A stretch of 64,000 bases of DNA from Sipunculus nudus (GCA_026874595.1 CM049311.1:53507676-53571675), one strand, 5' to 3'. Positions 32,591-47,500 are shown, counted from the stretch's first letter. The notes: generated by a model not told the origin, from the sequence alone. Numbers and translations: made by a program.

Positions 32591-35500
32591 CTGAAATTAG
32601 AAAAACACATTTTTTAGATGTTAAGAATCCTGTCATGGTAACAGACCAAATGAGCAACACTGGAGGATAGTCAGTCAACTTTATTACTGTAACTTACAAT
32701 GGCAGTGTACTTGTATACAGTAGAAATAGACCTGGTTCACGAGCATGCACACTACATGTCATCGTTGTCTGCTGGGTTCAGGTCCTCTGAGCCAGGATTG
32801 CGGTTTTTTTTTAAAGAAAGCAGATACGTGCCACAAACACTTACAGACACCCCACCTCTAATGATGAGACAGGATTATATTACTTTCATCAGTAGAGATC
32901 TAGCAAGTAGTCTCTATTTTGAGATGATGTAGCACCCCAAGATGTTTTATTTGTTATCAGTCTATGTGTTACATTGTTCACTTTTCAGTAGCAGTAACTG
33001 GTAGACAAACAACAAACAGATGGAGGAACGAGAGGTTCACACTGCATAATAATCATGAAATTCAGCTGATTTGACCTGGAAGATAAAAGTCAAGGTAACC
33101 AGTTTTCAAACTCTGAGATTTTATAGGAAATATGCAGTACTTCAAAAGTTATGGGATCCTAGTTACAGACTGAAGGAAAGCCTGTTTATATCCAACTATC
33201 CACACAAACAAACTTGATTAATTGTAGCAAACCTATGCTGACATGACATGCATTATAAGTTTATTTTATAAATACTCAGACCATGCATGATGGTTGAAGA
33301 TGTTACCTGTTGTTGGAGACGATGCCGAACGATACCCAAGTGACGCCGCACATAATCCTCATGTGGTGCCATCTGTAGGACAGTAGTGAGACATCGTTCA
33401 GCTCTGTGGAGGTCACCTTGTTCTACATACACGACACACAGGTTGTGGTGAGCCTGGACGTTGTCTGGCTCCAACTCAATAATCCTCAAGAAATTCTATC
33501 AAAAAAGAGAATCGTCAGCATATTTTCTAAACAATGAAGGCAAATGTACAATTGAATGGGAAGCTTTACAAATGCTACATTATACAGGTGTAACAATGTA
33601 TCAAAAAATCGCTTAATTGAACTGCAAGCCCTCGAATTGGATTGTAATCGACTATTAACCTCTGAATTGATTAATTTCAATTATTATTTTTTTTCCATGT
33701 ACCTTTCTGAAGTCCTATGTGAGCTCTCAAATTTGAAGGAGTAGTTTGAGATGTCGAAGCACTTTATTGCGTGTGTGCCCTAAACCCTAAACGTTTGATG
33801 GTTGACCACTCCAATTGCATAGAAACATATATGGCAGCAAAAAACTTGGGGAGAGCTACATTTTTCTTTTATTAACTGAAATTTACTAACATCCATTTTG
33901 GTAAAACTGCTTTTATTTTTTTTTTAATCTGAAATTTACTACTTAAGTAAATAAATTGAGAATTGAATTGAAGGTAAAGCATTGGTAAAGGAACAATTCT
34001 AAGCACCCTCACAATTCAAAGGCCAACAATTTTATATCACACATCAAACTTGGGACAATAAATAAAATATTGCTTTGTTTCTCTGTTATATTATATTCTG
34101 TGATGTTCTCTGTTTTTTTCGTTCTTTTGTTTTTGTCTCTTATTTCCTTGTCTTTTGTCTTGTCATTTGTCAAAGAAGATACAACTTGTCTCTTGCTTTG
34201 TTTTTTATCTTGTTTCTTGTCTGTCATATAACATATCTTGTCTGCTAGCCTACATGTCTGGATAAATGATATCACATTGAGTGTGCCAACCTTTTCAGCA
34301 CTAGCAGGATCCTTGAGGTGGTTAATGTTGATATCACCCAGCAAGATCATGGCTTTGGTGTGATCTGGATAATACTACAACAAAAAGTATGACATTACAA
34401 TATACATGCACAAGCATCATAAGAATGATGGTGTCAGGTAAAGAAAAGAATAAATGTGATTCTTCAGCTAATCAGTAGAGAAAAAATAAATTATAAATAT
34501 AGATGGTGTGATCTTTTTATTACAGCCATTATGGTTTAAACATAATTTTAAATCAACAATGGGATAAACAGTTCTTTAAAGTGCTGTTAATTCCATACAA
34601 TTTAAGGACTGAGTATATCCCTATGAACACACCCACCTTAAGGAGTTGATTGATGACTGGTAGGGCCTCCATTGGCTTTTTAACATCATTCACCAGCATT
34701 AGGGCCAGATTAAAGAGGGCACTGCGGAAGTCTGGCTGCAGCTGCAAAATAAAATGTAAGTGTTCACTTGAACAATCTACCTGATCTGTATAGTGTTCCT
34801 ATATTTCATGCGTATCTATTGTATACAAGTACTCTGACCTCTTGTATTATCTCTTTAGCTTACCAACAGAACCTCCCTGACATCTATAGCTTTTCTGCAT
34901 CACCTTTTCAACCTCTAGTATTGAGCTCAATACTTTTTCTTTAAACTCTTGTATCTACATCAATAGCTTTTCTATAGCAGTTCTCTAACCTCTGGTATTT
35001 ACATGTTTAACTTTTCTGTAACTCTTATTTAACCTCTGGTGTCTACATATACCGTAAAAACTTGCATATAAGCCGTGTATACATTTTCAGGGTAAATATC
35101 CAGTAAAAATTTTTTCAAGCCATTCTGGGGGTCATAACAGGTCAAAACCAGCATAGGCCTACATGACCATTGAGAGTAGTATGACAGGCCACTGGAGAAA
35201 GGTGAATTGTATGACTGGCCACTCGTTTTTGACATCGATACCACTCCAATTTCTTTTTTTAAACTATAAAATTGTCATTTGTTTTGTTGTGCAATCTAGT
35301 AACATATTATTAGGCATCATAAAGATTCTAAGATTAATAAATATAACAGGTTGATACTTTTAGTATTTTGCAGAAATGAAGATTGTCTGACACCCAGAAT
35401 TGGCAGGTGGGGATAATAGAAGAGCCAAGGATTTCTCATATTGTCCGTCATTGCTCATTAATTTTAAACTTATAATGATTGTTTGTGTCAAATATAAAAA

Positions 35501-38500
35501 AAACATGACTATTAATGTTAATAAAACAGGACTGTTGCTGACTTCTCTACATTTTATATAATAAAAATTGATAAGAACGTACAAAGTTGGACCACGTGAG
35601 TAACATGAAAAGGCCACGTGACAGTGTAATCTGTCCTAAGCTTGGTCATATCCGTGGATCAAGGACAGTAATTTTATTATCAGAGATTTTTATTAAACAT
35701 TCTTAGATAACATAAGTTTTAATTAACTCTGGTCTTCCTTGCCTCAACAGACGGATGCACTGATGAACAAATACATGCAATATAACTGCATATATGCAGT
35801 GTAGGTATCCAGCCTAGCGAACCGCAGGAAGAGAGCACGGAAGCCACGGCTACACGCGGACAACGCATCTGTCGTTCTTTGATCAGACTCTGTTTTCCTA
35901 TCTTTCTGATGAAAGTTTTCGTGAGTGAATCATATATTTAACATTCTGTTGAGTACTAATTTTGTCTAAGTCTTGCAGGTTTTGTGTTCTTTGGTTCATT
36001 GGGATATCGATGTTAGGTTGAACTTTGGTCTATTTTTTCCACCAGCTTTGCTCAGGGCCGCAGTCATTCACTATAATTTGGGGTAATTTTAAGTAGGAAC
36101 TTCTAAAGGGAGTGATAATTTCCCCTCTGTGTGAACAGCGTGACCTAGTTTGGGGCTTCTTGCAACAGGCAGCCATCCCCGTACAGAGTGAGCGCTAATT
36201 GGTGCTGTAATCAGCCTTTTGTCACCTGTCTGTGGTTCAGATACCACAGGCTTTTACCATTTACATGTTTGCAAGCTTATGCAAGCACCAAATGTTTTTG
36301 TGGAGCAATTCTGTAACATAATTGGATGTCAAATACACGGGGGCCCATGCCCTGAATAAAATCCCAATTTATTACGCAATACTTGTGCCTTTGCACTCGT
36401 ACTTAATCGCCCATGAATGAAGCTCATGATAGCTAGACGCTGGGCATTTCCTGGTTGTCAGCAACCATGCAAATTGCAACATTTTAATATACTGCATTAG
36501 CCAAATTAAAGAAAGCGTAAATGGTCAAACTTTGAAAAAAAATTTGTGCGGAAACCTAATTAGACAGTATTTTTGGACTTAGAGGGGGACTTGTGTACCT
36601 TACTTCCCAGAAACGGATATCAAGTTGTCAATCAGTTTAGATATTCAGGCCGGCAGTTTGACCAAGTTTGTGCAAAATTTGGCTTCTCAGGCCAAGACCC
36701 GCACAGACGACTCCCCTTTCTTCAATTAATTTTTTTGGAAAAAATTTTCAACATATATGCAGTTTTTTACGGTATAACTTTCCGACAGCAGATCTCCAAC
36801 CTCTAGTATTTACATGTTTAACTTTTCTGTAACACTTCTTTAACCTTCGCTATTTACCTCTATAGCTATTGTCCAATAATCCTCTAACCTTTGTTATTTA
36901 TTTCTATAACTTTTCTGTAAATCTTTTTTAACCGCTGGTATTTACATCTATTGTTTTCTGTACCTCCTTACAAACCACTGGTGTTTTATTTCTATAGCTT
37001 TCTATGCCACTTCTCTGATACCAAGGTATTTACATCATCAACACATCAGTAACATTTACATTCTGTAGCATGTCTCAACCTCTGTGTTTACCTCTATAAT
37101 TTTTATTGCAAAACTTGTGTGACCTCTGTTTTACCCCTCTATAGTTTTTGTAACATCTAGTATTTACCTCTGTGGCTTTTCTGTGGCATGTTTCAACCTC
37201 TGTGTTTACCTGTATAGTTTTTGTAACATCTAGTATTTACCTCTATGGCTTTTCTGTACCACTTTTCTGCCTCATCATAATTTTGAGTATCTACACCAAT
37301 CATGGCAAGGTTGAAATAAATTTTCTCATTGTCAGGTTCAAACTTCAGTAGATGTTCAAACCTGAAACAATTTGGAAACGTATAAATGCTGAAATAATGT
37401 TTATTAAACATTAACAATTTGAAAACTTACACAATTAAATGATTAGTCTCTGGTAAAGGAGTGTAATGTCTGCTTATTCCAGGTTTAAGTTAATCGCAGT
37501 TAATCACGAGATGTCATAGGGTTGTAATAAACACTGTTACAACACAGTATGTGACACCTAGTAATGTCAGAGGTCATGTGATCAAATTAAACAACCATTT
37601 CCAAAAGCACTTTTCTTGCTGCACTGGCAAATTTTTATTTATTCAGTTTAAAAGCTGTTCATTATCTTGAAATAAATCTACATTTTTTTAAATGTTTGGT
37701 TTTTTGTCATCCATGTTGGGACAAGGCACTGTGATATTTATTCAACAAAATCCACTGTATTCAATAGGAGGTTAAAAACAATGACATTCCTACATGAATT
37801 TTTGTTACTTCCATTATTATCATTATAACAAAGTCTTTATCTGAAGTTGAACATGATGTAGCAAAGTCATCCTGATGAAACAACTATCCCCCATCTGATT
37901 ATGAACAGGAAATTACTTGAAATATACAAACATATGAAAGGCTGGACATCAGTTTTGTAATGCAGTAACCCATTAGGAACCAGAAAGTTAAAATTACAAC
38001 AACTGGAGTTCAACAAGTTAGTATGCTAACATATTAAGCAAAAAATACAATATATCAACCACTTACCTTTTTTTAGATTCAGACCTTAACTTTGGATCCC
38101 CCATTTCTGACAACAGCAGAGCAGAGTTAAACAATGTTTGCTGGAAAGATGATGTCATGAAAAGAAAATAAACTGTTTGTCCATACACCAATTGCACATT
38201 AAACTTTTCTCAAACTCACTGAATTTTACACAAATGCATTTGCCAGTAATCTAAATAGAATCTCCTTGAGAAATATACAAGTAAAGCTGACTCTGATAAG
38301 TTTATTTGTTCAGCTGGATAATGAATGCACACAAGAGGATTTACTCAGCGACCCATGTGCCGTTAATTACTGACTTTTTTTGCAGAAGTAGTATAAATAT
38401 TATAAAATTTCTTCAAGAGGAAAAAATTAATCTTTAATAACACTGCACATCTAAGACAGCTCCTGGTAATCCATGTCATTCTCCAAAATCTTTGGCCAGG

Positions 38501-41500
38501 TTAATAAAACATACCTTGTGATTGGGATCTATACCCAGTGCTTTGTTAAAATTGACCAGTGCTGACTGTTGTTGTCCTTGCTCTAATAAAACCACACCAA
38601 GCTGAAACACAAGCACACTTATACATTACTAACGGACTGTCATCATATGACATACAAATACAAAAGCATGATAATCAACAGTGTCACCTTCCTAAAATTT
38701 ATAAATACCATATCCAAATGTTGGTGACATTTGAAGACAAACAGGTGATACATTCTGAAATTAACTGAATATTTCAAGTTCACTTATATAATGTTTTACC
38801 ATCAAAGTTGATGTGTGACTCAAATGTGCTTATCAATGTTTTTTATTTTATTTTAAACATTATTATTTCTGATACACAGTCTTAACTTATGGTAAATTTC
38901 TGAGGAAATAATCTTTGTGCACTACTTACATTATAATATATATCAGGATCACTGTCTTCATACTGTAAGGCTGTTTCATACTGCTGTTGTGCTTCTAAGG
39001 TTCTGAAAAGGGTATATTTAACAACATAAGCCACAAACTAAAATATATTCCACATACAATAATTAGTTTGTCAGGAAAATCTTTACATATCTTTAGATCA
39101 AGATAAAAGTGATTTTCTCTTGTTGAAAAAAAATTACTGCAATCTAAAATCCCTTGAATATGATACAGATATTTTATATATTACCTGATACAAGGATAGA
39201 ACAACCAGATTGTGTTGTCCATGTATTCAACCTGAAATTTATCATTACTGATGATATATGACATACCTGTTGAGCTTCATTAACACATCTCCCCTGTTGA
39301 TATATGCCTGAACATAATCTGCCCTCATACTGATGGCCTGGCGATATAACTGTACAGAAAAAATATGTGACACATATAAACACAAATACTCTGTATCACA
39401 GCAAATTATGACCAAACCATTATGGAAAAAGCTGGAAGGCTAAAACTGTCATTTGGTTTGTGAGAAAATCAAAGTTGAATTACTATCACCATCCTGAAAT
39501 GTAAGACAATGCATATGATAGTTGAGGGCTGTCAATGTCATATAGTTTCTGTGACTGTGGCAGTTGAATAAGTGCCCTGTCACTTGGTACATGTTACACT
39601 GACTGTTGGACAGTGCCCCTGTTGAATGAATGAATATTTTATTCAGAAATATAAGGCCTCAGGCCCATAGTTCCATATGTGCATATATCACATGTAGAAA
39701 AACAAAATAAACAACGTTTTCAAACTTGAAAACAACATCAACATCACAAAGATAAAAGAAATGAAATAATAAACAAATGATAATATATAATATATGCATT
39801 CCAAAATATTAACAAAAAAAATCATGTAGAGGTCATTTCAAGCGTATATATAAATATACATAAATTTACAGTACTCATAAGATTAATAAATATCCAAGTT
39901 AATAAATACACATATATGCATGTGCATACACTTATTCTCAATACATATACATGTATAACTACATATTCAGCCATATGTAATAATAAAATATTTTATAAAT
40001 ACAAATATATTTATATTAATACAATTTTAAATGAAATTTGACATATTTAACTCTCTTAATGTGGACAATTTACTTAAATTTTAATATGCATATATAATAA
40101 TATCTAACAATTGTACTACCGTATTTATTCTAATTTGGCGACCACTTAAAAATAATTAATTTTCTCAGAGGTCGAGATAATGGAGGATATTTGAAAATTA
40201 TCTTCATGCAAATTTGCGGTGGTCGAGATATTAGAGGCATACGGTTTGATAACCATCAGTAGAGACCCAGAGCCGCTCTGACACTCGAGCGGTCGTATGA
40301 ATTGAGTGATAATTTGGTCGTATATAAGTTTGTTTTGTTAGCTTAACAGTATTTTCTACAAACGGGCTTCCAACAGTCACATGAATTATACGCAGTCCGC
40401 AAATGATTAATCAAACTGAGCTCAATCACTTTACAAAATGATCACTACTTCGCGTATAGGTACGATCACTTGACATAGATGGCAACTCATGTAACCACCA
40501 GTTGTTTCAAGTTAACCCGCCAGGCGGCGATATCGGTGGGCCTAAAAGGAACAAGCAGCTGCATCAAGTTGGAAGAAGACTTTATAAAAAATAACTGCCT
40601 ATTATCAGATAACTTTTATTTGCATAATACGTAATAAATATAGGAAAGTAAAGGCGCGTTAAAATATATACAACCGGAAATGGTCCTAGCTCGCGTGCCC
40701 TCGATCGGGCCCCGTTTGGTACGCGCGGTCACCCATCCAAAAACTAACCGGGGTCGTTTAAACTTAACTAAGATGACAGTTCCACCACGCGTGCTTTGCA
40801 GTGTTTTGTAAATATTATTGCTGAAGATCCCACGTGAATTGCACACGAGGCACGTGCGTACCAGGAATGGTAAAACGAGTTTGCTTCGTCACGGACACCC
40901 ATTTGGTTCTTGAACGCTTTATCATGTTTATATATTATAAAAAACAAATCTTTGTATCTTCATAAATTTTATTGGAAGCAAGTTTGATGTGGATGCCCAG
41001 TGTAATAAGAATCTAGTCTGATACAACCTGCGGTGCCCGTGAGAGACGGAGGCATTTCACCTTAACATCGTCGACAGAAAACATCGTCGGCAGTCGAGAA
41101 ATTAGAGTCATTTTAGAAATTATGCTTTCAAAATATTTTTTGGGGTCGAGAAATAAGAGGGATCACCAAACTGGAATAAATACGGTATTCAGCAACCTAA
41201 GGACTGGCATTGAATGCAGCTTCCTGCAGATGATCCGCATGACAAGCTTGCAAAGGGGGCCAAGTAGTGCCAAATGGCATTTTACCTCAATTTTTTTTTT
41301 ATCCACACATATATATATAAAATACACAATATATACATATATATACACATATTATTCATTTATTACACAATATATACATATATATACACATATTATTCCT
41401 TTATTACTTGATCAAAGTCTACATAGTTTTATTCATATATTAATATTTATAACCAAACTATACAAGTGACCATTCAACTATTTCATATGGATAATCTGTT

Positions 41501-44500
41501 TAATTTAGTTATTAACCGATGAATTATTTCTCTTTTTGAAGACATAGTGTACAAATGCTGCTAACCCCCCCCCCCCCCCCCCCCATTTCCTCCCTGTGAA
41601 TTGTGGTTTTGTTAGTAAACTGTTGTGAGCTTTTCTGTATTAATGAGAATTTTCTCTGTTAAAGTTTATATGCCAGAGTAAGCCAACCGAAAATTTTCCC
41701 TTATTGGGCCTATTATCGCCCATCCCGCCTTGTTCCTGTGTATCTAGGTCACACTTCCATTTCCTGTAATCACATTTTTCGAAGGAGGAAGGACGTGGAC
41801 TGGGAGGGAGCGTTGTTTGTAATACAGAAAAGCTCACAACAGTTTACTAACAAAACCACCGTTCACAGGGAGGGAATGGGGGGGTTTTATTACGTAAACA
41901 TAATTGTGAGCTGTTTCTGTATTAATGAGAATATTACTGATAAACCTGGGGGAGGGGACACCTACCTGGAACGAGGAAGGATGAGAACATCAGTGCTGGG
42001 ATGGAGCAGAAGAAGACATCGCTGCCGGAACAGACGTAGAAGGTGATGACGGCCTGGAAAACTGGAGGACCTCACCCGCCGCAATCACAGAGCCCAAGGA
42101 GTAAAGGTCCGAAGCTTGTAATTGAACATCCTTGAGATAAAAGCGGGTGAATGTAGAAGGTGACTTCCAATAACCTTTCTTGACCAGTTGATTTGGGGAA
42201 ATCCCCGAGAAATGGCCCAACGATGTAGAAAGAGCTCGAATGTCATGAGCCTTGATGTGAAGCTGCTCTAAGGTTGATGGAGAAGCCGACTCATAGGTGG
42301 CGACAATAGTAGCTTTTAGCCACGCACTTATGGTGATAGGACTAATTTCTTTGTTTGAAGTGGTGACTTTCATTGAAATAAACAACTTCTTGTGCCCCCC
42401 CGTAAAGAATGAGTAGCTTTAAGATAGTAACGTAAAGCACGAACCGGGGAATTTGTAGCCCCGTAACGGTACTGACCTTTAGGGAGGGCCGGAACGTGCC
42501 AAGCTGATGGAGGATCATCGAAAGTTTGGTTCTTTCTATAAAAATCCGGAGGAAAATGTAGGGTGGCCGACGAACCGTCCGCCACAATTTGCGTGAATTT
42601 CGAATCAGCCACTAGGGCATGAAGCTCAGAGTGGCGACCAGCAGAGGCAAGAGCTAGGAGGAAAACCATTTTCCAAGACAAATGGTGAAGATGGGCTGAA
42701 TGCAGGGGCTCATAAGGGGGTTCTCGGAGGTGACATAAGACAACATCCAGGCGCCAGGAAGGTGCAACATAGCGAGGACGAGACACGCGGGCATGAACCC
42801 CCTTGAGAAAATCCGTCACCAACGGATGATGAAGGACACGATTGTGACCTAGCGGACGGAGCAGGGACAGCAGGGCGGCACGATAGCCAAGCAGAGAGGG
42901 ATAGGATTAATTGGTATCCTGCAGTTAAAACACGAAAAAATCCAAAACCTTTGCAAGCGACGGAGCTAAAGGAGAGATTCTGCGGGTAGACGCCCAATCG
43001 GTGAAGAGACGCCACCGTGAGTCATAGATGCGGTCCGAAGAACTGCAACGGGGTGCCGAGGCAAGGAGAGCAGCCGGACTTGAAATGCCCTGATCCTTGA
43101 GACATCCGATGAAAGTACGCATGCACACAGAGGGCACGACCGAAATGGGCGACGCGCTCGTGGGAACAATGGGAGATCGATCCTTAGCGGTAGTAGAAGC
43201 GGTGGCCGGGAGAGAAGCGAGCGCCACAGAGGAAACCAGGGAGCCGCAGGATGAAACGGTAGGATGAGGAGGAGAGCCGTCTGTGCCGCACGGCACAAAC
43301 GGAGAAGGATACCGCGGATGGGGCACCGGAAACGCAAAGAGAAACCGGTGAGACCACACGGACGGTGGGGTGTCGGGGAGTAGGACGCAAGGGTGACGTA
43401 GACGCGTCGCGGTAGGCTCGAAAACGGGGGGGGGGGGGGGGGGGGGCCGAAAATCAAACAGATCAATTCCGGACGCCCCAGACGAAAGAAAATACTCCGA
43501 ACGACCGGGAGCGGAAGGAGCACCGGCAGAGGAGGAGATGCAGGGCAACGGGAAAGGGCGTCGGCAAGAATGTTCGACAGGCCCGGAAGATGAGACACAC
43601 GAATCGAGGCCCGGAGAGAGATGCACAGTTCAAACAAGAGGTAGGTCTCCTGCATCAGTGAGGGAGACCGAGTACTGCCCTGCCTGTTGATATATGCCAC
43701 GTGGTGTTGTCGGTCCGGACGAGAATGTGACGTTCGAGCAAGCGGGGGGACCAGCGGGAGATCACGCGACAGAAGGCTCGCAGTTCCAGGACATTGATGT
43801 GCAGTAGATGTTCCGACGGGGACCATACCCCCGAGGCGCGAAGATCGGCCATATGGGCCCCCTAACTGAGGAGAGACGCATCAGTATATACGGTGCAATC
43901 GATTTCCTGAGAAAAAGGAACCCCCCGCAGGAGAAAGGGAAGGTCCAGCCAGGGACGAAGGGACCTCCACAAGAGCCGAAACGGGAGGACCGTAGGACGA
44001 ACCGAGGTTAAATGGAGAAGGCCGTGACGGTGCAGGAGAGACTGAACTGGACGGAGGTACAGCCGACCGATCGGGATAAAAGTGGCGGCCCAGTTGAGAG
44101 CGCCGTGCAGAGAAGCCGCAGTCGGAGAGTCGACATGGTGCAAAGCGAGAAAGGAACGAATCTGCCTGCGGAGTTTGAGAGCAAAATCGCGCGTGACACC
44201 CAGAAACTGCAGGGACTGGGTGGGAGTGAGAAGGGATTTCTCCGCATTGACAAGAAAGCCAAGGTTCTGGAGTAAATCGAGAACCCGGGAGCGATGAGTT
44301 TTTAGGAGAGAGCGATCGGCCGCATGGACAAACCAATCATCCAGATAAGGGAGCACAGAAATGCTCTGTGAGCAGAGGTAACGCGTAACTGTGTGAACGA
44401 GCATGGTAAAAATCCAGGGGGCCACATTGATCCCGAACAGAAGGGCCCGGAATTGGAAAACGCAGTTCTGAAATGCAGCCGAAGAAACGGTTGAGACAAT

Positions 44501-47500
44501 GGATGAATTGGAACGTGTAAATAGGCATCTGTAAGGTCTAATTTGAACGCCCAATCCATCCGACGGACGATGCGGAGAACAGCATGAATATTGAACATCC
44601 GAAACGGCAGCGGGTTGATGAACGAATTTAGGCGCTTTAGGTTGATGATGGGGCGCCACCGCCCGTGCGGCTTGGGAACAAGAAACAGGCGAGAGTAAAA
44701 CCCCATGGAGGATGGGGAAACCTCGAAAATCACCCTTTTGTCGATCATAGATTGAATCGCCTCCTCCAAAGCGAGGCACTTGACGGGATCGGACGGAGGC
44801 GGAGTGTAGAACAGGTGCAGGGTGATTGGAGGATCGTGCAAAAACGTAAGACGGAAACCGAACTTTATGGTGCTGGGAACTAACCGATGTGACGTGATGC
44901 CCGCCCAAGTGGGAAAATGGGCGCTGAGATGAGACGATGAGTCATTTCTTGGTCGAACCCCGCTTGGAGGAACGACCACGAAAGGGCTGTGAACGGCTGG
45001 TAAGGCCGGAAGGACGGGAAGACTGAGCAGGAGCGCGACGAGCCGAAGCGGGAGCCGCACCAGAAGGGCGAGACCGCAGGACGCTGAAGGACGGCCAGGG
45101 TGCAAGAGAGGCCGATCGGAGGCGGGCCTGACGATCCAAGCGCTCCAAGGCGCGGTCAAAAAGAGGTCACAGATGGCCGCCAAACAGAAGGGAGCCGGTG
45201 AAAGGTTGAGAGTAAAGCTCAGTCAACTCCGCTTGGGTAAATTCCGGTTTCAAGTGTTTTGAAGATTGAAGGCAAGCCGAGCGGCGTAACAAAATACAAA
45301 TTTCAACAAGCCGCCAGACAACCCGTTGCAGCTCAGCACAGGTATGGGCAAAAGCCTGCCGGATGTCATTAAGCGTGGGCGAGTCAGGAGAGACAGCGAG
45401 CAGGCTAGTAACGGCCTGTAAGTCGTTAACCATCCCGGCTGCCTGCCGGCCGAGCCCCTCCAAATCAGGAGATCGGAGAACTGGGCAGACGAAGGAAACA
45501 AGGATTTACCATCTGCCAACGGCTGTTCAAGGTCGGACTCAAGACGCATCAGCGCCGACGGAATATCCGGATGATCGGGAAAGGGGATCAGACGATCAAA
45601 GCAGGTAGCGCGGTACCCGTGGGAATTCCACAGGGTACCGGGGGACCAGGGTTTATCAGAACCCGGCGGGAGCGGGGCCCCAGTATTGGTTGATCGTGAC
45701 CCCGAGACCACAGCGTGTGGAGGTAGCAACGAGGTCCAGTAGCGCAGATTTGCGCGTACGCCAAGCCTGGCGTTGTAGCGCGATCTCCGACCACTGATCT
45801 TGTGCCAGGCCTGGATCGGCAGAATGAGAAGACGGGGAAGCTGGAGAACCCCGGGAAGGGGGATCCAGGGAAACCCCGAGGAAACCTGAGGCTGAAAAAG
45901 GGAAGCCGAGGGCCGGTCAGCAGCAGGAACCACTCTGGAAGCCACAGGAACGGGAGCCGCAGGCGGCACAGCAGACAGGACCTGAAAGAAAGAATCGGCC
46001 AGCCTGCCGGGAACAGCCGAACGGACCACCGGAGCAGCTGGAGTCACCAGAAGCGAGGGCTGCTGAAAGGAAAGGGATGCAGGAGGGACAGACTAACTTA
46101 CCTGCACACCAGGAAGGCCCGGGTGAACCAGCAGAAGGGCCCTGGGCAGCCCAGGGAATAAGGAAGGAAGCCGGGGAGGGGCCGGGGGCGAAGACAACGG
46201 CCTGGGGGAAAGCACCGGGGGATGAGGCGAGGCCGCCGGGCGAATGGACTCAGGTCTAGACGAATCGTCTAGATCCGACATCAGGGACGAGCAAAATTTA
46301 GATAATTTATGCAAGATGGAATAAGCGGACGGTCCGTCGACATGGGGAGCAGCGTGAACTGGGGAAGACTTCCGTTTATGGGAATGGGAAGGTAAGGACT
46401 TGACCTTCGAAACTACCATGGAGGTAACAGGTCCAGCGGTAACGGATGGGGAACGTAACACTGCCATGTTGCGTTCACCCAGGGTAGGTTCCCCCCCCCC
46501 CCCCCCCCCCGAGGCAACCACGGGACCAGATAAAGGAAGCGTGGAAGGGGAACCCCCAACGACTGGGGAATGTGACCAATCGTGAAACAATGCCCACTTG
46601 TCCGAAGACCATGTTTGACAGTAGAAACAGGGATCCGCCAGACCTCGGCAGGAGTCATTGTTCAAACGGCAATTGAAACAAGTGGGGTGGGAATCCCAAG
46701 CAGGGATTAAGGAACCACAAGAAACACAATAAGTGGGGTTCTCCATGGCGGGAAGGGAAAAAAGAAACACAACTTACAGTTCAGTTGGCAAACCCGACTG
46801 TACAAACCAAAACAGTGGACGAATTGAGCAGAGCGTGATCACACTTCCATCATGGCTGACGCCAGAAGAAAAATGTGATTAAAGGAAACGGAAGTGTGAC
46901 CTAGATACACGGGAACGAGGCGGGATGGGCGATAATAGGCCCAATAAGGGAAAATTTTCGGTTGGCTTACTCTGGCGTATAAACTTTAACAGAGAAAATT
47001 CTCATTAATACAGAAACAGCTCACAATTATGTTTACGTAATAAAACTATTTATAACAATAATATTTTTACTTGACATAAGAGATAAAAAAGAAAGTCAAA
47101 TTTAGAAAGGTACTGAAATATCTCTTAGTTCATTGTATAAAGCACATTTCATTATGAAATGGTATTCATTTTCAACTACAGATTCTCCAAGTTTCAAACA
47201 ACGGTGCCCCTGTCATGTAGTGAGTGTGAATATATATGTTTCTTTGACAGTTGGGCAGTGCCCCTGTGATTACATATGTGTTTCTTTGACAGTTGGACAG
47301 TGCCTGTGTCACAAGGTGTTTGTTTCTCTGACAGTTGGACAATGCTCTGCCATGTGAAGTATGTTACTTTTACTGTTTGACAATGCCCGTCTTGATAATA
47401 GTGATAATATGACAGTTGGACAGTGCCCTTGCCATGTGCTGCATGTTACTCAAACAGTTGGACAGCAGCCCTGTCATTAGGTATGTGTTTGTCTGACAGT

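Larger units (their letters stand above)
41563..47046 (-). mobile_element. DIRS-type tyrosine-recombinase retrotransposon, 5.5 kb, coding regions decayed
   Basis: It reads right to left as gag-like, reverse transcriptase/RNase H, and tyrosine recombinase, inside the 8.2-kb TMTC3 intron between exons 11 and 12. The hallmarks are about 158-bp inverted terminal repeats (41622-41780 and 46868-47024), non-identical outer ends, and an internal complementary region near the 3' end whose two halves are the complements of the extreme left and right ends. No integrase or LTRs are seen, as expected for DIRS. Both ends carry an AAC triplet. The element is GC-rich against an AT-rich intron. Stops and frameshifts in RT, RNase H and the recombinase show this copy is not autonomous. 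Confidence 0.93.

Noticed and set aside
42966-43826. 286-codon minus-strand ORF with proline run overlapping the DIRS
   Set aside because: Only parts of it follow the RNase H frame. The rest is GC-rich shadow of the recombinase linker, and conserved motifs lie in other frames.
44012-44297. Plus-strand ORFs within the DIRS
   Set aside because: Antisense shadows of the RT frame, with no motifs.
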